64,000 bases of DNA, from contig NC_092523.1 of the NCBI RefSeq assembly GCF_037038585.1, positions 26,913,501 to 26,977,500 of the forward strand. Direction: 5' to 3'. Below the pieces are notes generated by a model. The model saw only the letters and a program-made list of their open reading frames with translations, ran no database searches and had not been told where the DNA came from. Below are positions 55,635-64,000 of this stretch, piece by piece. The first letter of the stretch is position 1; each line of letters starts with the position of its first letter. Source of the stretch: Patagioenas fasciata. Lineage: Eukaryota > Chordata > Aves > Columbiformes > Columbidae. A program made the position numbers and the translations under genes.

Positions 55635-55725
55635 TATAGACATAAGAATTATGGTCTTTCGTCAGACCAAAGCCCCATCTATCTCAGTACTGCTTTTCTG
55701 ACAGTGGCCAGAAGTATATTTTCAA
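55635..55725 (-). mobile_element. Ancient sauropsid CR1-like 3' end
   Basis: On the minus strand it reads CCACTGTCAGAAAAGCAGTA, then GATAGATGGGGCTTTGGTCT and ends ATAATTCTTATGTC. This is the reptile-type CR1-like 3' end, whose remembered consensus is 'CTAGATGGACC.TTGGTCTGACCCAGTATGG..TTCTTATG'. It may extend to about 55820. Family naming is from memory of the consensus, so moderately sure. Confidence 0.6.
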
Positions 55726-56127
55726 GCAAAAAAAAAAAAAAGAAATGAGAAACTGGGCATGTATAGAATTACTTTTCCCCTGGTATGGCCTTTGAGTTTC
55801 CAGCAATCAGCAATATGTATGTGAAATCTGAAACTGGACTCTGTAGGTGTTCTCAAGCAGTTTGATTTGCATCATTATCTCTGTTGTAACTTAATGACAC
55901 AAAGCCAGATAACCAGCAGTCTATTGTTAGTGTACCTTTAACATCCCTGCTAGTAAATACTTATATATACACATACATATACAAAAGAACCATACACTGT
56001 CCAGTATATGCAACCTACCATTAAAAGAAAGGCATAGATCTTCAATATAGTCATTTGAAAAATCTACTGAGAGAAAGATTAAAGTTTTTTTAAAGGAAAG
56101 TCACCCTGCCATATCCATTATGTCAGT

Positions 56128-56206
56128 CCTTCTTTGAGGTAGAGGATGGACTTAATGGACTCTCAGGGTTCTTTTCTACACTCATTTTTTTATGATTCTA
56201 TAATTA
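56128..56206 (+). mobile_element. Short CR1 3' end
   Basis: GAGGTAGAGGATGGACTTAA, then a degraded TCTCAGGGTTCTTTTCTACA block and TTTATGATTCTATAATT, which is the last 75-80 bp of a CR1 element. No coding part remains. Confidence 0.75.
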
Positions 56207-56276
56207 TTGAGATGCTACAACAGTTCAGTTTTAATTAGTCTGAAACATGAAAATGTCTTTCATTCTGCTTGCTCAC

Positions 56277-56629
56277 ATAACACAAGTAATATTACAGCTG
56301 GTGGAACCAGATGAAGGACCTGTAAGGGCTGTGGTCATGTGAGGACCATAGCTTTTTGGTAAGCTATAGCCATAGCACAGGAGCTGACCTGCTGTACATA
56401 CATATATCTTCTGGCCAACAGCAACAGGGACAGAGACATCAGCAACACAGGCATGATCTGTTTTAGCAAAAACATATCTACATTTTTCACCAAACACAGG
56501 TTGTGGCTCTGGTGGACACTGATGTGGAGGTCCTTGCTGCACTTCAGGGTATTCTTGGCAACTGACCTTAGCAACTGTTCTGAGCTTCCACCTTTGCAGT
56601 CAGACCCAATCAATAATCAGACTGGTGCA
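56277..56629 (-). other. Cysteine-rich exon-like segment interrupted by one TGA
   Basis: Minus strand, behind a strong acceptor (CTTGTATTCTCTCTTCCCAG|TG, AG at 56631-56630), with a possible donor (GTTAT|GTGAGC at 56276-56275). One frame is open for 117 codons except for a TGA at 56602-56600, the tenth codon. It contains KVSCQEYPEVQQGPPHQCPP, GEKCRYVFAKTDHACVADV, QKIYVCTAGQLLCYGY and CNITCV. The many cysteines suggest an extracellular module. Family unknown; it may be a decayed exon or chance. Confidence 0.22.
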
Positions 56630-57577
56630 CTGGGAAGAGAGAATACAAGTATATAGTCAGCGGTGGTGGTAAAGCAAACTTCAAAGTGCTCCATTGAACA
56701 TATCACCTCAATGTCTGCCCTCAGAAATTCATGTGTCTCCAGGGTGAATTTCTCTTTGGAGAAGTGGTCCTTTTTAGAAGGCAGGAAGCATTAGGTATGC
56801 TCATATCTCAGTCAAAAGTTTTCCTATGCAGTGCCAACAGTTATTCAGCAGTACTCATTATGCAGGTGAGATATATCGCAGTGCTGCCACTCTGCAACAC
56901 TCTGCAGATCTCTATGCACCATGTGCACAATATCTGAAATATAAGCAAATTTATGCTGCACTCATCCTTTTTGTGGTTATTAGTGTCATTTAGTATCATC
57001 TTCCTCCAGCAAATTGACTCACCAAGCAAAATGCACAAGTGCACTTTAAAGTGGATCAGATTATCACGCCTACTTCTTCTGAAGAGCCAAGTGCCATTAC
57101 TACTTTTCACAAGGAATAACGGCCTAAACTATTTCACATTCTGCAGTGCATCAACAGTGTACTTCCTCCATTCAGTTAGCAATTCAGAAGAGTGATTGAA
57201 CAGTAATGCATGACTATCATATTGCTCCACAATGGAGATCTAGTGCAGCATTTTATGCCTCTTTAAATCTTAGGGAATTCTTTTTGGGAGCTTTTTCATT
57301 TAGATATGCAATTTATCAGTTCTAAGGCCCTGGTTGTATTTGGGGTTTCAACAAGGTATTTCCATTAAAAATGCTACTTTTACTCATAAAACATATCAGA
57401 TGTCTCTCTCAACACTACTGTTCATATGACATATAATCCTAACTGCACAGTTAATTGCATAGTCAGCCATAGACCAGAAGGACTAGTGATGGCCAAGTGC
57501 TGATAGGATTTTATTTCAGAAATATTTTCACATTGTTCACAAGCACTCCTTCTTCCTCTGTGTGCTTTATTTTCTAG

Positions 57578-57768
57578 AAGGTAGGTGGAGTGTCAAAGAA
57601 ATACAACAAGGATGCAGACAGCGAAATGGTGAAGAATATAACTAAAACTATGAACTTAGAACCACAAACCAGGAAACCAAAAATCAGGAACAAGAAGAAA
57701 TTTTGGCTAAGAGGCATAGTCAGGAGGAGAGGGGCTGAGAGTCAGAAGCAAGTGCAACCAACAATCTT
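57578..57768 (+). other. Candidate plus-strand exon, Lys/Arg-rich
   Basis: Strong acceptor (CTCTGTGTGCTTTATTTTCTAG|AA) and strong donor (CAATCTT|GTAAGTTG), with 191 bases open from phase 0 to phase 2. The peptide is very basic (RKPKIRNKKKFWLRGIVRRR). It lies opposite in strand to YIPF7 and KCTD8 and has no partner exon I can join by phase. Could be a lncRNA exon or chance. Confidence 0.2.
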
Positions 57769-58301
57769 GTAAGTTGAAGAGCAAAGTCAGAGCCCAGTCA
57801 AACTCCATATCCTACATTTAGAACTAGGAAGCAGCTAGTGCTTGAGCTAGAAAAGCTGCAGGCACTCAGTGTCCAGGGATGAGGGTTAAATAAACTGGAA
57901 AAAAACAAAGGAACAATGTTATAGCCAGGGATCACATTTTGCAACCACACATTGGGATAGCTACTTCAGCTTGATTGCTACAGCTGTCTCTACCCAGAAT
58001 TATATGTGGGTCATTAGTCCCCTGGGAGACTGCCTGTGGTAGCCTGGTGGCTCCTTGCACTTTGATTGCTCAGGAGTTCTTGTCAAGAGGCTGTCAGAAA
58101 AATCACCAAAGTGCTTGAGCTCAGATGTCAGCGACTTTTGCTAAGACTGACCTTTGTGCCTTTGAAAATCTGCTCCTTGTTCACTGCAAAGTGGTGATTT
58201 CCCTGTGGTCTGTTTACAATTACATGTGTTTGGTGTTCCTATGACTTGTTTTCGCTCGTTACCACTACGCTTAATATCATGGCAGAAGAAAAGGTAATGA
58301 T

Positions 58302-58385
58302 TCTTTGTTGGTTTTGTTTGGTTGGTTGGTTTTGTCTGTTTTGGTTTTGTTTGCTTGTTTGGTTGGTTGTTTGTTTGGTTTTTTT
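58302..58385 (+). repeat. (GTTT/GGTT)n simple repeat
   Basis: Tetramer-like GGTT and TTTG repeats ending in a T-run. They explain the hydrophobic 'LVLFGWLVL' frame at 58305. Confidence 0.9.
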
Positions 58386-59219
58386 TCTTGCAATTGTAAC
58401 TACAGTGCTACCATAGCAGAGAATATGTGTTGGCCAAGGTCTTTATTATGCAACTGTATGCAGATCTCTGTGAATTGCATCATTCATCTAGTTCAGTGAT
58501 GCAGCACCAAGGTCACTGGGCTTTTTTAAGCTAATGATGGGACCATAAATCTAATAAATGTGCTTAGTAATCACAGCAAACATATTGTCATTGTCGCAGA
58601 TATTATTCTTTCAAAATCACTTGGCAAACACAATTAAAACATGGCCCTTGTGTGTGCTCTGACCTCTCCTAAAAATGCACCATCAGGAACACTGAGGTGA
58701 GGCTCTTTAAGCAGACAAGTCATGGCCTCCAGCTACAAAATAGGTACTTCTAACAGTGCTGTTGCATTTTGCTTAGAATAAACATGCAAGAGGCTAAATG
58801 AACAGGGAATCAGCGAAGGGCAAATTTTGACAGAGAGCAGATTTTGAAAAGGAAAATATCCATTAGTAATGCCAACACAGGTAGAGATCAATGCCATATT
58901 ACAATGACCTATGCAAGTTGACACTAATTATTCAGTTCATTTTTGTAGCCATTATGCTGCAGTAACCCACTACTTGGTGATCCAGTAGCCTTTTGTTGTC
59001 TGTCAGAAAACACATAAACTACCAAATGCATCATGTAACTGTGAGCTTTACCATTATGTGCACTGACTCTTCATAAGATTCATCAGATGTCACAATTGCT
59101 GATTTCTTTGAAACTATATATAGTATCTCCCAGCCTGGGTCACCAGATTGCTAATGTTTTGTCTTCAAAAAGTGGTGGTGTACTGCCCGGAACTTGTTGC
59201 AGCCCCAGTGTCTTGCAAT

Positions 59220-59300
59220 CGATCATATGTATGTATATTTTTACTTTTACATATGTATATGTATATCATATATATGTATATCATATATACATATATTTTT
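59220..59300. repeat. AT-rich (ATGTAT/ATATAC)n simple repeat
   Basis: Imperfect repeats of ATGTATAT and CATATATA, including two TATATCATATATA copies. Self-complementary, so likely cruciform-prone; no gene. Confidence 0.85.
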
Positions 59301-62300
59301 GGCTACCAGGCATAAACAAATCCACAACAGCCTGACCACTAAATATGCTCTTGACAATAAGGGAGGAAAAAAGAAATTTTAAACAGACACAATTCATTGA
59401 ATTTTTGCTTCACTTATGCCCATTATTGATACAAATAAAGGTCAGTAATTCAACATTACTGCAAAATTCACTAAAGATTGTTCATTGGACAGAAAATGAC
59501 AACACCTGAAGTTGGCTGTTTAGCAAAGGGCTGAAATAAACATGGTGGCAAGAGAGGTCTAAGACAAGACAGAGCTGTCATGTCTTATTGTCAAATGGCA
59601 TGAACAATGCAGTCTTGAAATCAGTTTCACTCCTTTTGTATATAAGCTTTCTGTGGATTCCGTGCTAAAACCCAGGAAAATATTACCCTTTGCTAACTGA
59701 GCTACAAGCACAACCTGTGTCCAATTCAATGTGTCAGCAGCTTTTAATCCTCAGCTCAGTTTATCAACAGTTAAACTATCCAAGGCCTGTATTATAACCT
59801 TTTCAATATGACATGTGACACGATGATTTTCGATGAATAGTAGAACCTGGGTAGTACAAATGTGGCCCCTGGCTTGCCAAGGAGAGCAGGTCTCTGGACG
59901 CAACCTGATGTTTTGCCAGCAGCTGCTGTTCAGATAACCATTTTATTGTCATTGCATACTCCAACTCATGCCACAGTTTCCTCTTGCTCAGAATATGTTC
60001 GCTTTCATAGTCTCCTGCATTTTATTGCAATAGAACAGCAAAATATTTAGACTAGAGCAGAATGCAGCAAGCTGGTTTCTGGGGGTGACCTTGAGTACAT
60101 CTGGCACACAAGAAGTGCAGTGGAGGACAGGCAAGCACTTCATCTCCTTTATGTCTCCTATACTGCCTGTGTCCAACACTGGTATCACCATTCAAAATAA
60201 TAGAAAGGAATTAAATAATTGCCCATTTTTGTATGTGAACGCACATTCAGAATTGAGCTTCCATGGGTGTGCTATAAAAATCAAGAAAACAAAGACTGAT
60301 TAGAAATTGCACCCTCCAAGACCGTGGTCTTTTTCTCCCTTTTGCTTTGAAGCTTATGTTTAAGTCTCATGATTTTTTATTTTTTTTTAATAATCTTCAG
60401 GGTGAAAAGCATGAATTAAAAAGAGGTCTGCGACCCATTGCTATTTTATAATCCTCTCTTTGGCAAGTAGAATGTAACAGCTTGCCAAACTTGTATTTAA
60501 ACTTTCATGGAATGATGCGACAGAGTGAAATACAATGGACCAGACAAGAGACTATACAGAAAAGCTAGATGGTGTTCAGAAGGCCTGTCCAGAGAGGCAG
60601 AACAAGAGCATATTACTGAATACACAAGTTTCAAACTGATCTTAGACCAAAATAGCATTTATTTTTGAGGAAGTAATTCCTTATAATAGTGACCATAGTA
60701 TTTTTAGATTCAGGAAATACACAGAATAACAGGTCCAAAAGCATCACTACAGCTGTGCTGACCTTCAGAAAGGAGAGTTATGTAAAAATGAGGACTCTCT
60801 CTTAGAAGAAGATATAGAAGGATGGCTAAGAGATTTAAATCCTCACAGGTAGCATAGAGACCCCTGAAGGACACCATACTGGGAGCACAGCACCAGTGCA
60901 TATCATATGTTGGAAATCCCTTGGGAACAGGTAAAAGGAAATCAAGCATGGCTAAACAGTAAAGCAAGGGAAATTATTGAAATTAAGTAGTTAGCATTCA
61001 AAACAATGACGATGTATCTCAGTGAAGAAAAGAAAGAAATTCTAAATTCTGAGAGAATAAATATAAAACTATAAGTAGACTAGCATTTGCTTTGTAAGTG
61101 TTGTGGCAAAAATTCAAGTTGTTCATTTTTCTCATAAGTAATTTCACTTGTCTATGACATCAAAAGACAAATTGATGGCTTGATTCACTGGTTCCCCTGC
61201 CATTTGTATTATGCAGATCAGGATGAAAATGAATACACAGTGCTGAAGAATAAAGCTATTTTATACTTGTGTTAGGTAGTATGAATGATAATAGAAAGTG
61301 TAGAACAAAAATGGATCTAAATGCTTCTAAACCATCTTTTCTGAACTTCGGAAGAAGTGCAACCATATGAAGCTTTCCCTATTCAGACACAAGAATGCTA
61401 TTGTTACATGGTAAATTAAAATGCCTGATTTTCTAACTGGACCCCAGAGTCACTTGACATGTTTATCTGTGCCTCATTAGTGCAAAATTTACTCCCTGAT
61501 ACAGCAGGGCCAAACCTCTCACGCTTGCAAATGCTGATCTTCCAAATTCACACACTTCCCACTTAAATGCAACTGGATCCTGCCTAGTTACAGCCACAGT
61601 TTACTCTGGGGTCATGACTCCAACTTTGCCTCTCTGTGACTGTGTTCCCAGCCTTGCAACAAAGAAATGGATACATGCACCAAGTATTTTTCCATAAATG
61701 AGTTTGACTTTTTAAGGAATTGGCTAAGTACACACTACCTTTTTTTTACTTCTCATGACCCCTAGTCTGAAGGAGAGTTCAGTAAAATGAATTCCAGAAC
61801 AGTTTGCACAGGAGTTCTTCAAAAACCAAATATGTCAGTAATGGGAAATATTTTTACCAAAGGCTCTTTCAATTCAGAAACAGAATCACTAGCTTGAGAA
61901 CAACCCAATCATCTGATTTACCTCTGACTTGAAAAGGATTAGGAAGACAATTCATTTTATTTTTTCTTCAGCACATACACTATGCTAAGCTTCTACATAA
62001 GTGTTTGCAGTATCAGGACCCTCTCTCACAGAATCATTGGTCCTGTGTCTAGAGAGAGAAGTATTTTCTAGGCATTTCACTTAACGGTTCAAAGTAATGA
62101 ATAAATTGGAAGATCATCAAGATCATTAAAACACTCATCAAGAAGGAAGACATCCTAAAACACCACTGAAATAATCTGCTGCCATTTATTTCCTTCACAT
62201 TTCCCTGTATTTCATCTGTTTCTTTTCCCTAGCCCTTTCTATAGCTGCATTCATTTTTTCTACCGCTGCTTACTGGATTTTGCTCTTGTTATGACTGCAC

Positions 62301-63097
62301 ACACATCTCCATTTCCTCTTGATGGCTTGATGCTTCTAATATTATATTTTGAAACATCATCTTGTGCATTTTGTGCTTCATTGCTATTATAAAAATGTTA
62401 GGTTCCTGTAAAACTAAAAGCAGAGAATAGATTTTTTGGAGGACAGATAAAATTGTGGAGATTTGTATTTTGCTTGCTCAAACGCCGTTCTGCCTTTCAG
62501 GAAACATTTTTAGGAGTTGCCTTTGCTTTGTGTGGTGCTTTTCTGCAGTGACAGCAGGCAGTGGTTTAGTGGCTATTTTAAAATCTAATAGTACTGTACA
62601 TTACAAAGAGTACAATAGTGTTTTGCACAGCAACACGTCTTAGAAAAAAATATGAAAAAAACACAAGCAAATAAATAAAACAACAACAAACAAACCCAAG
62701 ATGACATTTCTAGTTTCTGCCCTTTGTTGCAGCAACCTCTTCTTGGACAATTCTTCAACATCACAACTCCGGGCCACTCACTCTTCTGTTAAAAAACCCA
62801 CAAATACACACACATAAATTTTGGATATTAATTAGTAATCATATGAGATGGCAAAGTACTTTTTTTGAAACAAAATCATATTTATTTTCACTTGATTTAC
62901 TAGATTTGTTATTTACAATATTGCTTTCCAGTTACTCTCTAGTACATGTATCATATATTAAACAATCAAAAAATATATTTCTATGATCATTTCTTTTTTT
63001 TTTCACTTTTGCTACCTTCTCAATACAAATGTTTTTCTTTAAGCTGTAAGACTTTCAAAACACCATTATTGCAGTCATCTACCTGTTAGCTTGATTT

Positions 63098-63103
63098 TTT
63101 ATT
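63098..63103 (-). terminator. YIPF7: Candidate YIPF7 polyadenylation signal
   Basis: Minus-strand AATAAA about 160 bases after the YIPF7 stop, followed some 30-40 bases later by a GT-rich stretch (GGTGTTTT near 63060). A second AATAAA lies at 62886-62881 and could serve instead. The choice between them is inference. Confidence 0.35.
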
Positions 63104-63260
63104 GCATTATCAGCCATTAGGCAAATAAAAGGTAAGCCATATAATCTAATTTTGCTAATGGAACTTAATGTAATTCTAGGCAATCTAAAAATAAGTAAAT
63201 AACCCCATGCCTGTCCAACAACCATAAACATGCTGTAATAGGTCTACCTGAAAATACATC

Positions 63261-64000
<740 letters not shown>

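Larger units (their letters stand above)
57769..63097. other. Intergenic DNA downstream of YIPF7
   Basis: Simple repeats at 58.3 and 59.2 kb are listed separately. Otherwise A/T-rich unique DNA with no supported gene. Confidence 0.6.

Overview
This is vertebrate nuclear DNA, almost certainly from a bird or a close sauropsid relative. It has about 37-40 % G+C, one sharp CpG island, and several CR1 LINE copies whose 3' ends carry the avian-type ATTCTATGATTCT tail. It also holds one older CR1-like fragment with the reptile-type TTCTTATG tail. There is no sign of prokaryotic organisation. Nearly all open frames outside the two exons below are chance or repeat-derived.

Two protein-coding exons can be named, both on the minus strand. 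(1) 20976-21819 is coding exon 1 of KCTD8, a GABA-B receptor auxiliary subunit. It encodes the complete T1/BTB and H1 domains, sits in a CpG island (about 20470-22440), and ends in a clean splice donor. The H2 domain is encoded downstream, beyond position 1 and so outside the window; positions 1-20975 are intron 1. (2) 63261-63423 is the terminal coding exon of YIPF7, a Yip1-family Golgi/ER membrane protein. The order YIPF7 then KCTD8, both on the same strand and about 41 kb apart, matches the gene order I recall for human chromosome 4p, so each call supports the other.

Layout: 1-20975 is KCTD8 intron 1, with a CR1 ORF2 3' fragment at 1-1450, smaller CR1 pieces near 8.24-8.46 kb and 14.22-14.69 kb, and A/T-rich unique DNA. 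20.5-22.4 kb is the KCTD8 promoter and first exon. 22.4-63.1 kb is intergenic and gene-poor, with CR1 fragments (23.35, 44.85, 48.65, 49.0, 55.64 and 56.13 kb), a 340-bp homopyrimidine TTTTC tract (39.98-40.32 kb), a TGTATC hexamer array (47.19-47.28 kb) and other simple repeats. 63.26-64.0 kb is the YIPF7 3' end.

The least explained material is in the KCTD8-YIPF7 interval. Several minus-strand, cysteine-rich open segments there (56.3-56.6, 48.0-48.1, 37.9 and 36.6-36.9 kb) are bounded by good-looking splice sites. Three of them are phase-compatible, and one is interrupted by a single TGA. They may be exons of an unrecognised, possibly decaying gene, or chance. I could not assign them to a family, and the number of such segments expected by chance in 64 kb is not negligible.
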